A stretch of DNA of 64,000 nt, taken from assembly GCA_020721445.1 (NCBI GenBank), contig DYMU01000009.1, forward strand, positions 62,001-126,000. Direction: 5' to 3'. Made by a program: the position numbers and the translations under genes. Below are positions 25,638 through 35,368 of this stretch, in pieces. The stretch comes from Gemmobacter nectariphilus (lineage in GTDB: Bacteria; Pseudomonadota; Alphaproteobacteria; Rhodobacterales; Rhodobacteraceae). How positions within the stretch are numbered: the stretch's first letter is position 1; each line of letters begins with the position of its first letter. Below the pieces are notes generated by a model. It searched no databases and had not been told where the DNA came from. It saw only the letters and a list, made by a program, of their open reading frames with translations.

Positions 25638-26837
25638 TCAGCGCACCCCAAGCCCGGCGCGCATCAGGGTCTTGCGCACCGGGCTTGCCGAGTAGAGCAC
25701 ATTCAACGCCGCGGCGCGCAGGTCGCGCAAGGGTTGGGCATGGATCATCGAGGCCCGGTTCAGCAGGTCGATGCCGGCGACGCGGGCCTGCACCTCTAGG
25801 CGGCGCTTGCGGTGATAGGTGTCCAGCATCCGGGCCGAGCCGATTTCATCCGGGGCCGCGTTGGCCAGTTCCAGCAGAACGCGCAGATCGGCCAGCGACA
25901 TGTTCAGGCCTTGTGCCCCGATCGGTGGCACCACATGCGCGGCTTCGGCAATCAGGGCGCAGCGTTCGCCCGACATCCGTGCGGCGATCTGGCTGATGAT
26001 CGGCCAGACCGTCAGGCGGCTGGCCAGCGTCAGCGGGCCAAGGATCTGGCACGACCGCGCGGTCATCTCGGCCTCGAACGCCTCGACCGGCAGGGCGCGC
26101 AGACGGGCGACCTCGGGGCCCGATTCCATCCAGACCACCGCCGAGGCGGGCTGGCAGTTGCGATCGGGCAGCGGCACCAAGGTGAATGGCCCGCCCGAGC
26201 GGTGGATCTCGGTCGAGACGTTGTGGTGCGGCAAGGGATGGGTCACCGCGAAGGCCAGGGCCTTCTGGCCATAGCGCGTGGTGCGGACGGGGATGTTCAA
26301 GGCCTCGCGCACCACCGAATTGCGACCGTCGGCCGCCACCACCATGCGGGCGTGAACCTGGCTGCCATCCGACAGGGTCACCAACGCCTCATCCGCGCGC
26401 GTGGTCAGGCGCTGGGTGGCGACGCCGGGGCGAAAATCGACATTGGGCAATTCGGCCAACCGCGCCACCATTTCACGGCGCAAGAGCCAGTTCGGCAGGT
26501 TCCAGCCAAACGGCTGGTCCGAGACATCGGCCGCGTTGAAATCCTTGGTCAGGCGCGGCTTTGCCTCGCGTCCGCCGGCATCGACGATTCGCATGATTTG
26601 CAGTGCGGCGGCATAGGGTTCAAGCCGCGACCACAGACCGGCCGCCTGCAATACCGGAATTGACGGATGCAGAAAGGCGGTTGTGCGCAGATCGGCGCCG
26701 TCGTCGCTTTCGGACAAGACCGGGGGCGACGGGTCGACGCAGATCACGCTGAAACCGGCGGCGCCAAAAGCGGCCGCCGCGGTCAGACCGGCGACGCCGC
26801 CGCCGGAAACCAGAATATCGGTGCTGATGCGTGTCAT
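25638..26837 (-). CDS. UbiH/Coq6-type FAD-dependent hydroxylase
   Basis: The 399-residue flavoprotein monooxygenase has the N-terminal dinucleotide motif VSGGGVAGLTAAAAFG, the DG motif VVAADGRNSVVREAL and the C-terminal PPIGAQGLNMSLADL. Alphaproteobacterial homologues hydroxylate the ubiquinone ring precursor. It acts at the cytoplasmic membrane. It converges with the aminotransferase gene (20-bp gap). Which ring position it hydroxylates cannot be told from sequence alone. Confidence 0.87.
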   Translation of the reverse strand: MTRISTDILVSGGGVAGLTAAAAFGAAGFSVICVDPSPPVLSESDDGADLRTTAFLHPSIPVLQAAGLWSRLEPYAAALQIMRIVDAGGREAKPRLTKDFNAADVSDQPFGWNLPNWLLRREMVARLAELPNVDFRPGVATQRLTTRADEALVTLSDGSQVHARMVVAADGRNSVVREALNIPVRTTRYGQKALAFAVTHPLPHHNVSTEIHRSGGPFTLVPLPDRNCQPASAVVWMESGPEVARLRALPVEAFEAEMTARSCQILGPLTLASRLTVWPIISQIAARMSGERCALIAEAAHVVPPIGAQGLNMSLADLRVLLELANAAPDEIGSARMLDTYHRKRRLEVQARVAGIDLLNRASMIHAQPLRDLRAAALNVLYSASPVRKTLMRAGLGVR

Positions 26838-26910
26838 CTCACTCTCCCTGTGTGATCCGAAGATAGGTTCGGTGACCGGGAAAACGAAGCGACAAAGCGC
26901 CCCGGTCGCG

Positions 26911-27156
26911 TCAGCCCTGACGACGCGATTTGCCGGGCCACGAGATGCTGACGAAGAAGATGAACATCAGCGGCACCAGAACAAGGGCGGACATGGTCAG
27001 CGCCACCGGGCCCCAGGTCATGAACGCCACCACTTCGCCCAGAATCGCGGCGACCAGCACCAACAGGATGACGGTCGCGGTTTTGCTGGTGTCATCGCCG
27101 TGCGGCAGATCGAGTGAGGCTGCGGGCGGGAAGGTTGCTGCGGGATTCATAGCCAT
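26911..27156 (-). CDS. Small two-helix membrane protein of unknown function
   Basis: This 81-residue protein has a soluble N-terminus of about 28 residues, two hydrophobic helices (about 29-48 and 50-70) separated by a short turn, and a basic C-terminus (PGKSRRQG). A strong AGGAGG lies eight bases before the ATG at 27156; an ATG two codons earlier is only two bases from it. No family is recognised. It lies between the ubiH-like gene and a HAD hydrolase on the same strand. Confidence 0.7.
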   Translation of the reverse strand: MAMNPAATFPPAASLDLPHGDDTSKTATVILLVLVAAILGEVVAFMTWGPVALTMSALVLVPLMFIFFVSISWPGKSRRQG

Positions 27157-27243
27157 ATTCATATCCTCCTATATGTATGACATCTGCGTATACACGCCAA
27201 CGCCGTCTGGCGAAAGATTAAACATCGCGTCCAGGAGTCAGAT

Positions 27244-27888
27244 TTATATCAGCTTTGCCAGAAAGGCTGACAGGTCGGTATCGTGGTGGTCGATATGGCG
27301 GGCGGGCGCGGCGACCGGGGCGATGTGAACCGTGCGCAGACCCATGGCATGCGGGGCCGCCAGATTGCGCGCATCGTCTTCGAACATCGCGGCGCGGTCG
27401 GGGGACAACCCGTCCAGACCGAAGACGCAGGCAAAGGCGGCTGGCTCTGGCTTTGGCAAGAACCCTGCGTGTTCAACGCCATAGACCGCATCGAACAGGC
27501 CAGAAAGGCCGCGCGCTGCCAGCACCTTATGGGCATAGGGCGCATCGGCATTGGTATAGACAATCCGCCGACCGGGCAGGGCGGCGATCTGCGCCGCAAG
27601 GATGGGGTCCGGGTCCAGCACCGAAAAGTCGATGTCATGCACATCGGCCAGATAGGCCATCGGGTCGATGTCATGCTCACGCATCAGCCCGGCAAGGGTG
27701 GTGCCGTGACGGCGCCAATAATCGGCCCGCAAATGATTGGCGCTGTCGTGGTCCAGCCCAAGCTTGGCCATCACCCAGCGGGTCATGCGCTGCTCGATCT
27801 GGTCAAACAGCCGCATCCGGGGCGGATACAGCGTGTTGTCCAGATCAAAAACCCACGTCGTTATGTGCGAAAAACTCTTGTCGTTCAT
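27244..27888 (-). CDS. HAD-family hydrolase, pyrimidine 5'-nucleotidase type
   Basis: The 214-residue protein has HAD motif I VFDLDNTLYPP (nucleophile Asp), motif II VYTNAD, motif III lysine in LPKPEPAAF and motif IV MFEDDARNLAAP. The helical cap inserted after motif I matches SDT1-like pyrimidine 5'-nucleotidases, which dephosphorylate UMP/CMP-type nucleotides. It is cytoplasmic and is divergent from the GntR gene. Confidence 0.87.
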   Translation of the reverse strand: MNDKSFSHITTWVFDLDNTLYPPRMRLFDQIEQRMTRWVMAKLGLDHDSANHLRADYWRRHGTTLAGLMREHDIDPMAYLADVHDIDFSVLDPDPILAAQIAALPGRRIVYTNADAPYAHKVLAARGLSGLFDAVYGVEHAGFLPKPEPAAFACVFGLDGLSPDRAAMFEDDARNLAAPHAMGLRTVHIAPVAAPARHIDHHDTDLSAFLAKLI

Positions 27889-28008
27889 GGGGCTAGGTTA
27901 GCGTGGCCGCACAGCCCCGGCAAGCCTGCGGCGCGGCAACGGCTTGCCAAGACCGGGGGGCGGGTTGTAGCGTAGCGTGTTGTAACGCAGATGTGACAGG
28001 ATGCGCCG

Positions 28009-28647
28009 GTGCAGAAAGATGCCTATACGCTGATTCTCGACGCGATTGAGGCGGGGATTTACCAACCGGGCGACCGGCTGGTTGAATCAGAACTGGCCGA
28101 ACGACTTGGGGTCAGCCGCACCCCGGTGCGTGAGGCGCTGCAACGGCTGGAAACCCAGGCCATGCTGACACGCGACGGACGCAGCCTGATCGTGGCCAGT
28201 CTGGACCACAACCAACTGGCCGAGCTTTATGCGGTGCGGACCGAGCTGGAGGGCCTTGCCTCGCGACTGGCCGCCCGCCATGCCACGGATGAGGAAATCC
28301 GCGTGCTGCGCGGGATGGTCGAGGATGACCGTGCCCTGCTGACCGGCGATCCGCGCGCCATGAGCCGGGCCAACAAGCGCTTTCACCGGCAGATCCATCT
28401 GGCCAGCCACAACCGCTTTCTGGTGCAGCAGCTTGATCTCGTCCACCGGTCGATGGCGCTGATGGCCACCACCTCGCTTGCGGCCGAAGGCCGTGGCGAG
28501 GGCGCCTTGGCCGAGCACGAGCAGATTGTCGGTGCCATCGAGGCGCGCGACGGTGACGCCGCCTACAAGGCGCTGCGCACCCATATCAGCCGCGCGTTTG
28601 AGACGCGGTTGCGGGTGGATGCGGGTGAGTTGAAGCTGAAGTTCTGA
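28009..28647 (+). CDS. GntR/FadR-family (FCD) transcriptional regulator
   Basis: The 212-residue protein has a winged helix-turn-helix (ESELAERLGVSRTPVREALQRLE, residues about 28-50) and a C-terminal all-helical FCD domain with likely metal-binding residues in NKRFHRQIHLASHN. These regulators sense small organic acids. It begins with GTG, giving the family-typical N-terminus. Targets are unknown; it is divergent from the HAD gene. Confidence 0.85.
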   Translation: MQKDAYTLILDAIEAGIYQPGDRLVESELAERLGVSRTPVREALQRLETQAMLTRDGRSLIVASLDHNQLAELYAVRTELEGLASRLAARHATDEEIRVLRGMVEDDRALLTGDPRAMSRANKRFHRQIHLASHNRFLVQQLDLVHRSMALMATTSLAAEGRGEGALAEHEQIVGAIEARDGDAAYKALRTHISRAFETRLRVDAGELKLKF

Positions 28648-28679
28648 CGCGCAGGGCGCGCAGCGCTGCCCCCCGGCCG

Positions 28680-30551
28680 TCAGTCCAGCGGATCAAACTG
28701 GCCATGCGCCGTCTTGTCCCAAAAGAACGGGCGGCGGACCAGTTCCCACGCCGCCTTGTAAGAGGCCAGCGCGCCAAGCGGAAAATAGACGTGCATCGAG
28801 ACCACCCACCACCGGCTGAGCCTGTGGCCCGACAGATGCAGGGCGACGATCCCCAGCACGATATTGGTGACCTCGGACAGCACGAACAGCGCGATCAGCG
28901 CGACAAACGCCATCGGCGGCAGGGCATCGGCCAGCGGATGCGGCACATCAAGCCAGGTCAGCCAGAAGGACCACAACAAGGGCGCCAGCAGAAACTGCGA
29001 CAAGGTGCCCAAGAATAGCACCTGAAACCCCGCAAAGCGCCACCAGCCCAGTTGCCGCAGCAACTGGCGCGGGTCGCGCATATGGGTGGCCCAGGTCATC
29101 ATGTAGCCCTTGAGCCAGCGCGAGCGTTGCCGGACCCAAGGCAGGGCACGACAGTTGGCCTCTTCGCCGGTCACGGTGTCGTTCACCTCGGTCCGATAGC
29201 CGTAGCGGTAAAGCCGCATCCCCAGATCGGCGTCTTCGGTCACGTTATGGGCATCCCAGCCGCCGACCTTTTCCAGCGCGTCGCGGCGGAAAAACACCGT
29301 GGTGCCGCCCAGTGGCACCGGCAGGCCAAGGCGTTGCAGCCCCGGCAGGATCAGGCGGAACCAGCTGGCGTATTCGATGGTAAAGCAGCGCGACAGCCAA
29401 TTGGTTGTGGGGTTGTAGAAGTCCAGCACGCCTTGCAGGCAGGCAACCTCGGGCCCGCGCTGATAAAAGCGCTGCACGATCCGGGTGATCTGGTCAGGCT
29501 CGGGCGCGTCTTCGGCGTCATAGACCCCGATGATCGAGCCACGGCAATGGTCCAGCGCAAAGTTCAGCGCCCGTGGCTTGGTCTGGACGCGGCCGCCCGG
29601 CACCACGACCTGTCGCATCCAAGGGGGCAGGTTGGCGGCGGTCAGCGCGGTGCGGGTGGTGGTATCTTCTTCTTCCACCACCAGCACGATATCCAGCAGT
29701 TCGCGCGGATAATCCAGCCGCGACAGCCGACGGATCAGGCGGGGTGCGATATCGCTTTCCTGAAACAGCGCCACCATGACGGATACCGTGGGCAGGCGCG
29801 CGATCAGCGGTGGCGGTGCGGGGGGCTGTGCCCGCGCCCGCGCGGCGAACGCCGCAGCAATCTTCAGCGTGGTTGACAGGATCAGGGTTACGACCGCCCA
29901 GGCCAGCAGCAGCCAGCCAAGGGCCAAAGGCCAGATCAGGATCAGGGCGCAGGCCAGCAGCGCCACAACGACCAACGGGCGCAGCACGGCGTCCCCCCCC
30001 AGGTGCCGGCAACTGTCTGCCGCGCTGACGCGGGTTTCGGCGCTGCGGGCAAGGCGGGGGCCGCGCATCGCCAACAGGGCGGTGTCAATGGCTGCGGCCG
30101 GGGCGATGGCCATGGCGATCGGGCCGAACAGCCCAGTCAGATGATCCCGGTGGCGCAGGAAATCTTCCGGCTGGGCGGTGGCCACGATGGTGACGCTGCC
30201 GGCGCCGCGCCAAGGCAAGACACTGTGGCGCAGGCAGTAATCCGCGCCAAGCCGGTCTATCAGCCGCACATCCGGCGGGCTTGCCTGCGGGTCGATGACA
30301 GTGGTGCCCCATTGGCGGGCCAGTCCCGCATAAAGCTGGTCTGGCGCGATCAGGCCGCGCGACAGCAAGATGTCGGTCAGTCGCCCGCGCCCAAGTGCCT
30401 GCTGGGCCAGCGCCTGCACCATGCCGTCGCCCGACACCAGACCCTCGCGCAACAGCGCCATGCCCAGCGTCGCCGCGCGCGGGTTTGGCTGCGCCGGCAG
30501 GGGGGACGCTTGCGCCACATCGGGCGACAAAAGGAACGGCAGTGCGGACAT
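28680..30551 (-). CDS. Membrane glycosyltransferase family 2 with fused secretion-ATPase-type N domain
   Basis: The 623-residue protein has three parts. Residues about 25-165 resemble the N-terminal domain of type II secretion ATPases (MshEN-like: LGRGRLTDILLSRGLIAPDQL, WGTTVIDPQ), a c-di-GMP-binding fold in some relatives. Two hydrophobic helices follow (about 190-235), then a processive GT2 catalytic domain with YDAEDAPEPDQ, TEDADLGMRL and RQRSRW (QxxRW motif), and four or so C-terminal helices. It probably makes and exports a beta-linked polysaccharide. Control by a nucleotide second messenger is inferred from the domain only. Confidence 0.85.
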   Translation of the reverse strand: MSALPFLLSPDVAQASPLPAQPNPRAATLGMALLREGLVSGDGMVQALAQQALGRGRLTDILLSRGLIAPDQLYAGLARQWGTTVIDPQASPPDVRLIDRLGADYCLRHSVLPWRGAGSVTIVATAQPEDFLRHRDHLTGLFGPIAMAIAPAAAIDTALLAMRGPRLARSAETRVSAADSCRHLGGDAVLRPLVVVALLACALILIWPLALGWLLLAWAVVTLILSTTLKIAAAFAARARAQPPAPPPLIARLPTVSVMVALFQESDIAPRLIRRLSRLDYPRELLDIVLVVEEEDTTTRTALTAANLPPWMRQVVVPGGRVQTKPRALNFALDHCRGSIIGVYDAEDAPEPDQITRIVQRFYQRGPEVACLQGVLDFYNPTTNWLSRCFTIEYASWFRLILPGLQRLGLPVPLGGTTVFFRRDALEKVGGWDAHNVTEDADLGMRLYRYGYRTEVNDTVTGEEANCRALPWVRQRSRWLKGYMMTWATHMRDPRQLLRQLGWWRFAGFQVLFLGTLSQFLLAPLLWSFWLTWLDVPHPLADALPPMAFVALIALFVLSEVTNIVLGIVALHLSGHRLSRWWVVSMHVYFPLGALASYKAAWELVRRPFFWDKTAHGQFDPLD

Positions 30552-30605
30552 GGCCCCTCGGGATTAATCTTTCCGAAAGGTCGCATGCTCGTGGTTAACA
30601 GGGGG

Positions 30606-31784
30606 TTAACCCGGAAGATGATCCCCGGCCTTGGGGCCGCGACGTTGCTGCATCGCTTCGGCAAACCGCTCGAACAGATAATAGCTGTCTTGCGGGCCGG
30701 GGCTGGCCTCGGGGTGATATTGCACCGAAAACACCGGCTTGCCGGTGACCGCAATGCCGCAGTTCGAGCCGTCAAACAGCGAGACATGGGTTTCGGCCAC
30801 GCCATCGGGCAGGGTCTGGCTGTCCACCGTAAAGCCGTGGTTCATCGAGGTGATTTCAACCTTGCCCGTCGTCAGATCCTTGACCGGGTGGTTGGCGCCA
30901 TGGTGGCCGTGGTTCATCTTGACCGTGCGCGCGCCAAGGGCCAGCGCCAGCATCTGATGGCCAAGGCAGATGCCGAACACCGGCAGATCACGCGCCAGCA
31001 CGCCTTGGATCATCGGCACGGCATAGGCCCCGGTGGCCGCCGGATCGCCGGGACCGTTGGACAGGAACACGCCCTCGGGGTTCAGCGCCAGCACGTCTTC
31101 GGCCGTGGCGGTGGCGGGCAGCACGGTGACGTCGCAGCCGGCGCTGGCAAGGCAGCGCAGGATGTTGCGTTTGGCGCCATAGTCGATCGCCACCACCCGC
31201 AGGCCCGGCCCGGTCCGCTTGGTATACCCCTCTGGCCAGGCCCAGCGCTTTTCATCCCACCGGTAAGATTGGGCACAGGATACGTCCTTGGCCAGATCAA
31301 GACCGACCAGACCTTTCCACGCCCGCGCCTTTGCCACCAGTGCGGCAATGTCGAAAACGCCATCGGGGTTGTGCGCAAGGGCGACATGCGGCGCGCCTTG
31401 CTGGCGGATGGCGCGGGTCAGGCGGCGGGTGTCGATGCCGCCCATGCCGATGCGGCCCTTTTTCACCAGCCAGTCCCCCAACTCGCCGGTGGCGCGCCAA
31501 TTCGACGGTTCGGTCACGTCCCATTTCACCACCATGCCGGCGGCAACAGGTTCGGCGGTTTCGTCATCTTCCGCCGTCACCCCGGTGTTGCCGATATGCG
31601 GGAAGGTGAAGGTCACCACCTGGCCCGCATAGCTGGGGTCGGTCATGATTTCCTGATAGCCGGTCATCGCGGTGTTGAACACCAGTTCGGCCACGGTTTC
31701 GCCCACCGCGCCAAAGCCCATGCCGTAAAACAGCGTGCCATCGGCAAGCGCAAGGCAGGCGGTAGGCTTCTGCAAGGCAGGCAT
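30606..31784 (-). CDS. carA: Carbamoyl-phosphate synthase small subunit
   Basis: The 392-residue glutamine amidotransferase subunit supplies ammonia for carbamoyl phosphate in arginine and pyrimidine synthesis. The N-terminal CarA domain (YGMGFGAVGETVAELVFNTA, MTDPSYAGQVV) is followed by a class I amidotransferase domain with the nucleophile in FGICLGHQMLAL and the histidine/glutamate pair in YHPEASPGPQ. The large subunit carB is not in the window. It is divergent from yqeY. Confidence 0.96.
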   Translation of the reverse strand: MPALQKPTACLALADGTLFYGMGFGAVGETVAELVFNTAMTGYQEIMTDPSYAGQVVTFTFPHIGNTGVTAEDDETAEPVAAGMVVKWDVTEPSNWRATGELGDWLVKKGRIGMGGIDTRRLTRAIRQQGAPHVALAHNPDGVFDIAALVAKARAWKGLVGLDLAKDVSCAQSYRWDEKRWAWPEGYTKRTGPGLRVVAIDYGAKRNILRCLASAGCDVTVLPATATAEDVLALNPEGVFLSNGPGDPAATGAYAVPMIQGVLARDLPVFGICLGHQMLALALGARTVKMNHGHHGANHPVKDLTTGKVEITSMNHGFTVDSQTLPDGVAETHVSLFDGSNCGIAVTGKPVFSVQYHPEASPGPQDSYYLFERFAEAMQQRRGPKAGDHLPG

Positions 31785-31974
31785 GGCGCGACTCCCGTTG
31801 GTGGATCGGGCGGAATCTACGGGGGAAGGGGGGCAGGGTCAAGGCTTTGCTGCAAAAGGAATATGACGCGAAATCAATAGTTTGGGGAAACGGCGCAGAG
31901 TTGCCCTTTGGCATGAAGCCCTGTATTGTGACAACCGTTCCCCGATGGAACGATCCTTGATGGAAGGCGACCCG

Positions 31975-32433
31975 ATGTTTCTGCGTGACCGTTTGCAGTT
32001 TGCCCTGAAGGACGCGATGAAGGCAAAAGAGGTGGCGCGCCTGTCCACCCTGCGCCTGATCAACGCCGCCATCAAGGACCGCGAGATTGCGGCGCGCGGC
32101 GAAGCGACCCCGGTGGCGGTGAACGAGACCGATATCATGGCCATCCTTGGCAAGATGGTGAAGCAGCGTCAGGAATCCGCCCGCGCCTATGAAGAAGGCG
32201 GCCGGTTGGAGCTGGCCGAAAAAGAGCTTTCCGAAATCAAGGTGATAGAGGAATTCCTGCCGCGCCAATTGGCAGCGGCAGAGGTCGAGGCGGCGATTGC
32301 CGAGGCGATCACCGAGGCGGGTGCCACCAGCATCCGCGACATGGGCAAGGTCATTGCCCTGCTGAAGGCCAAATATACCGGCCAGATGGATTTCGGCGCC
32401 GTGGGACCAATGGTCAAGGCGCGGTTGGGCTGA
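31975..32433 (+). CDS. YqeY/GatB-like domain protein
   Basis: The 152-residue protein matches the YqeY family (FLRDRLQFALKDAMKAKE, TLRLINAAIKDREIAARG, EFLPRQLAAAEVEAAI, DMGKVIALLKAKYTGQMDF), related to the tRNA-binding tail of GatB. Its exact role is not established. The ATG at 31975 with AAGG nine bases upstream gives the usual length. Placement opposite carA is common in Rhodobacterales-like genomes. Confidence 0.9.
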   Translation: MFLRDRLQFALKDAMKAKEVARLSTLRLINAAIKDREIAARGEATPVAVNETDIMAILGKMVKQRQESARAYEEGGRLELAEKELSEIKVIEEFLPRQLAAAEVEAAIAEAITEAGATSIRDMGKVIALLKAKYTGQMDFGAVGPMVKARLG

Positions 32434-32475
32434 ACGGCTGCAACGCCGCCCTGTCCCATCGGGGGCGATGCGGCC

Positions 32476-32805
32476 CTATCGGGTGCAGGTGATCTGCACC
32501 TCATACTGACGGTAAAGAAAATCGTCGCGCACCTCCTCGGCCCCGACGGGGCGCGAGGAATACAGGCTGAAACCGCCAAAGCCGCACACATCCCGCGCGG
32601 CGGCGGCGATCTGGTCACGGAACGCCAGTTCGCGCGGGTCGGTCAGGCTGTAGGCGCGGTCGATGGTAAAGCCGTGCACGGCAACCGATCCCGGATCAGG
32701 CGTTTCGCGGGGCATGTCGGGGCCGCCCGCATCGGGGCCGCCCGCGGGTTGCTGGATGCAGGCGGCAAGGGCAAGGATCAGGACAAAAGACAGGGGCAGG
32801 CGCAT
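32476..32805 (-). CDS. Small lipoprotein of unknown function
   Basis: The 109-residue protein begins with a lipoprotein signal peptide ending in LAAC (lipidated C16). A proline/glycine-rich linker to about residue 40 precedes a small domain containing two cysteines (VCGFGGFSLYSS and QITCTR) that could pair in the periplasm. No family is recognised. It converges with yqeY. Confidence 0.68.
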   Translation of the reverse strand: MRLPLSFVLILALAACIQQPAGGPDAGGPDMPRETPDPGSVAVHGFTIDRAYSLTDPRELAFRDQIAAAARDVCGFGGFSLYSSRPVGAEEVRDDFLYRQYEVQITCTR

Positions 32806-32954
32806 CCGGGGCTTTCTCGATCATCGGTATCATTGGTGGCAAAGTGTCTGCCAGACACCTTGCCCGGAAGTCTTGCCCAGAATGCCGGCCACGTCAAAGC
32901 CGGGGATGTCCGACCCTGAGAAGGTGGGGCGCCGGTGCCGGGTGAAGATGGCCC

Positions 32955-33647
32955 CTAGCCTGCACACGCCGGCGGCGCCACGCCATCGGGGTGCATCCCG
33001 CCCTCGGGGAAAAAGCGCCCGAAGGTGGCGACCAGCGCCGCGTCCAGATCGGCCATGGTCACCGGCAGGCCCAGGTCCACCAGACTGGTGACGCCATGAT
33101 CGCGGATGCCGCAGGGGACGATGCCCGAGAAATGCCCAAGGTCAGGCTCGACGTTGATCGACACCCCGTGAAAGCTGACCCAACGCCGTAGCTTTACGCC
33201 GATGGCGGCGATCTTGTCTTCGGGGATCAGACCATCGGCACCGCGGCGGTCGGGCCGCGCAACCCACACGCCCACACGGCCGGCGCGCACCCCGGCCTGC
33301 ACATTGAACTCGGCCAATGCGGCGATCACCCAGTTTTCCAGCGCGCGCACGAAACAGCGCACATCGCGCCCCCGCGCGCCGACATCCAGCATCACATAGA
33401 CCACCCGCTGACCCGGTCCGTGATAGGTATATTGCCCGCCACGCCCCACCTGATGCACCGCAAAGCGGGTGGGATCGGTCAGATCCGCGGGTTTGGCCGA
33501 GGTGCCCGCGGTGTAAAGCGCCGGGTGTTCCAACAGCCAGATCGCCTCGGGTGCAGCACCTTGGGCAATGGCCTCGGCGCGGGCCTCCATCGCGGCCAGC
33601 GTGGCCTGATAGTCCGACAGGCCGGGAAAGGTGCGCCATTCGGGCAT
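32955..33647 (-). CDS. lipB: Octanoyl-ACP:protein octanoyltransferase
   Basis: The 230-residue LipB transfers octanoyl from ACP to lipoyl domains, the first step in making protein-bound lipoate. [20 protein letters not shown], the lysine segment [17 protein letters not shown] and the acyl-accepting C179 in [14 protein letters not shown] are all in place. Length fits the family. It lies 150 bp upstream of the lipoprotein gene and is divergent from the peptidoglycan-binding protein gene. Confidence 0.95.
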   Translation of the reverse strand: MPEWRTFPGLSDYQATLAAMEARAEAIAQGAAPEAIWLLEHPALYTAGTSAKPADLTDPTRFAVHQVGRGGQYTYHGPGQRVVYVMLDVGARGRDVRCFVRALENWVIAALAEFNVQAGVRAGRVGVWVARPDRRGADGLIPEDKIAAIGVKLRRWVSFHGVSINVEPDLGHFSGIVPCGIRDHGVTSLVDLGLPVTMADLDAALVATFGRFFPEGGMHPDGVAPPACAG

Positions 33648-33746
33648 TTTTTGCCTTATAACAGGGAAAACGAGACTGGTCAGATCGTCAGACCATGGTA
33701 GCCTTTATTCAATAGGAATTGAGTCTGTCATTTGAGGAGACATGGG

Positions 33747-35294
33747 ATGAAATTGAAGGCAATTGCAACAGCGGGCATCATTGCTGGCCTGTCAATGGTT
33801 CCGGCCGAGCCGGTTCAGGCAGATGCGGGCGACGCCATCGCCGGGGCGCTGATCGGCGGGATCATCGGCCATGCCATCGCCAACGATCAGCGAAACCGTC
33901 GGGTCACCACGCAGCGCAGGTCGACCAAATCGACCAAGCCCGGCATCTCCAGCGCCCAGCGGGAACAAAACCGCGAAGTGCAACGGGCGCTGAACCACTT
34001 CGGCTATCCGGTGGGCACGCCCGATGGGTCCATCGGCCCGAAAAGCCGGGCGGCGATTTCCAGCTATCAGGCCACGCTGGGCTATCCGCCCTCGGGGCAA
34101 CTGACGGATTATGAGCGCAGCGTTCTGGTCAGCGCCTACCACCGCGCGATCGCGGGCGGGCCGATGGTGGCGCAAGCGGCGGCAACGCATCCGATGGGGA
34201 TGAAGGGGCTGCTGCTGATCCAGCGCGACGAGATGGCGGGACTGCCGCCGTCGATGCCGACAGCGCAGCAATACCCCCCGATGCAGCAATTCACCCCCGT
34301 CCCGGTGGCACCGCTGCCCATGGCGCCAGCGGCGCAAGCTGGCACCATGGCGGCTGCTGCCCTGCCCAGCCTGATGCCGGATGCCGACACCGCAAGCGAA
34401 CCCGTCGCGGCGGCCTCTGGCCTGCCCAGTTTCATGGGGGCAGGTGCCGTTCAGGTGTCCCTGGCCAGCCAGTGCAACAAGGTCAGCCTGATGACCAATA
34501 CCAACGGCGGCTATGTGACCGCCGCCAGCATGACCGACCCCACCTTTGCGCTAAGCGAACAGTTCTGCCTTGCCCGGACCTATGCCATGGCCACGGGTGA
34601 GGAATTGGCGGGCAAGGTGGCCGGCTTCACGCCGCAGCAGATTGCCGAGCAATGCGCCGGTTTTGGCCCGGTTCTGGCCGAACATGTCGCCGGTCTGTCG
34701 CTGAAAACCCGCGATGAGGTGCTGACCGGGGTCAAGGGCTTCATCCTTTCCTCTGGCATGTCGCCTTCGCAGCTTTCGGGCACGGCAAAGGTCTGCCTTG
34801 GCGTGGGCTATACCACCGATGCCATGGATGTGGCGGTGGGGTCTGCGCTCTTGCTGACCGCAATGGGCGAGGCGGGCTATGCCGAGTTGCTGGGCCACCA
34901 CCTGAGCCAAGGCTTTGGCGCGACGGTGCGGCCGGAACTGGCGCTGGAATGGTATGATATGGGTCTTGGGGCCATTGGCGCGGGGCAGGCGGTGTTTGCG
35001 CCCGGTCTTGGCGACCGGGGCGAGGTCATTCGCAAGGCCGCCTATTCGGTTGCAGGTCGCGCGGATGCCTTGACGCCGACCGTGCCCGCCGCTTTGCCGC
35101 AGTTTGCGCTGGTGCCCGAGGCCGCGCCTGCGCCCGCCACCGCCACCGTGGTCGCCCCCCCGCCTGCGCCGGTTCCACGCGTCGCCGCGCAAACCGTCGA
35201 GCCACCGACCACGTCCGCGGGCCAGACCTATCCGGCAGGCGCGCGGGTGGTGACCTCGGCCGCCCGGTTGCCATTCCTGCTTTTGGGCAACTGA
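33747..35294 (+). CDS. Secreted peptidoglycan-binding-domain protein
   Basis: The 515-residue precursor has a signal peptide (about 25 residues, ending VQA before DAG), a glycine-zipper-like stretch (GDAIAGALIGGIIGHAIAN) and a peptidoglycan-binding domain at about 70-135 (VQRALNHFGYPVGTPDGSIG, GYPPSGQLTDYERS). A proline/alanine-rich linker (170-230) leads to a cysteine-containing domain of unknown type and a proline-rich tail. A GAGGAG motif seven bases before the ATG at 33747 fixes the start. It is probably periplasmic and cell-wall associated; no enzymatic motif is seen. Confidence 0.8.
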   Translation: MKLKAIATAGIIAGLSMVPAEPVQADAGDAIAGALIGGIIGHAIANDQRNRRVTTQRRSTKSTKPGISSAQREQNREVQRALNHFGYPVGTPDGSIGPKSRAAISSYQATLGYPPSGQLTDYERSVLVSAYHRAIAGGPMVAQAAATHPMGMKGLLLIQRDEMAGLPPSMPTAQQYPPMQQFTPVPVAPLPMAPAAQAGTMAAAALPSLMPDADTASEPVAAASGLPSFMGAGAVQVSLASQCNKVSLMTNTNGGYVTAASMTDPTFALSEQFCLARTYAMATGEELAGKVAGFTPQQIAEQCAGFGPVLAEHVAGLSLKTRDEVLTGVKGFILSSGMSPSQLSGTAKVCLGVGYTTDAMDVAVGSALLLTAMGEAGYAELLGHHLSQGFGATVRPELALEWYDMGLGAIGAGQAVFAPGLGDRGEVIRKAAYSVAGRADALTPTVPAALPQFALVPEAAPAPATATVVAPPPAPVPRVAAQTVEPPTTSAGQTYPAGARVVTSAARLPFLLLGN

Positions 35295-35300
35295 CGGGTG

Positions 35301-35325
35301 GGGGGATGAAAATCCCCCTTTCCTT
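35301..35325 (+). terminator. Rho-independent terminator after the peptidoglycan-binding gene
   Basis: GGGGGAT pairs with ATCCCCC around a GAAA loop, followed by TTTCCTT. It starts 7 bp after the stop codon. Confidence 0.85.
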
Positions 35326-35368
35326 CGTCGCGGCGCTTCGCTAAAAGCCCGCCATCCAAGTCGTGTCG

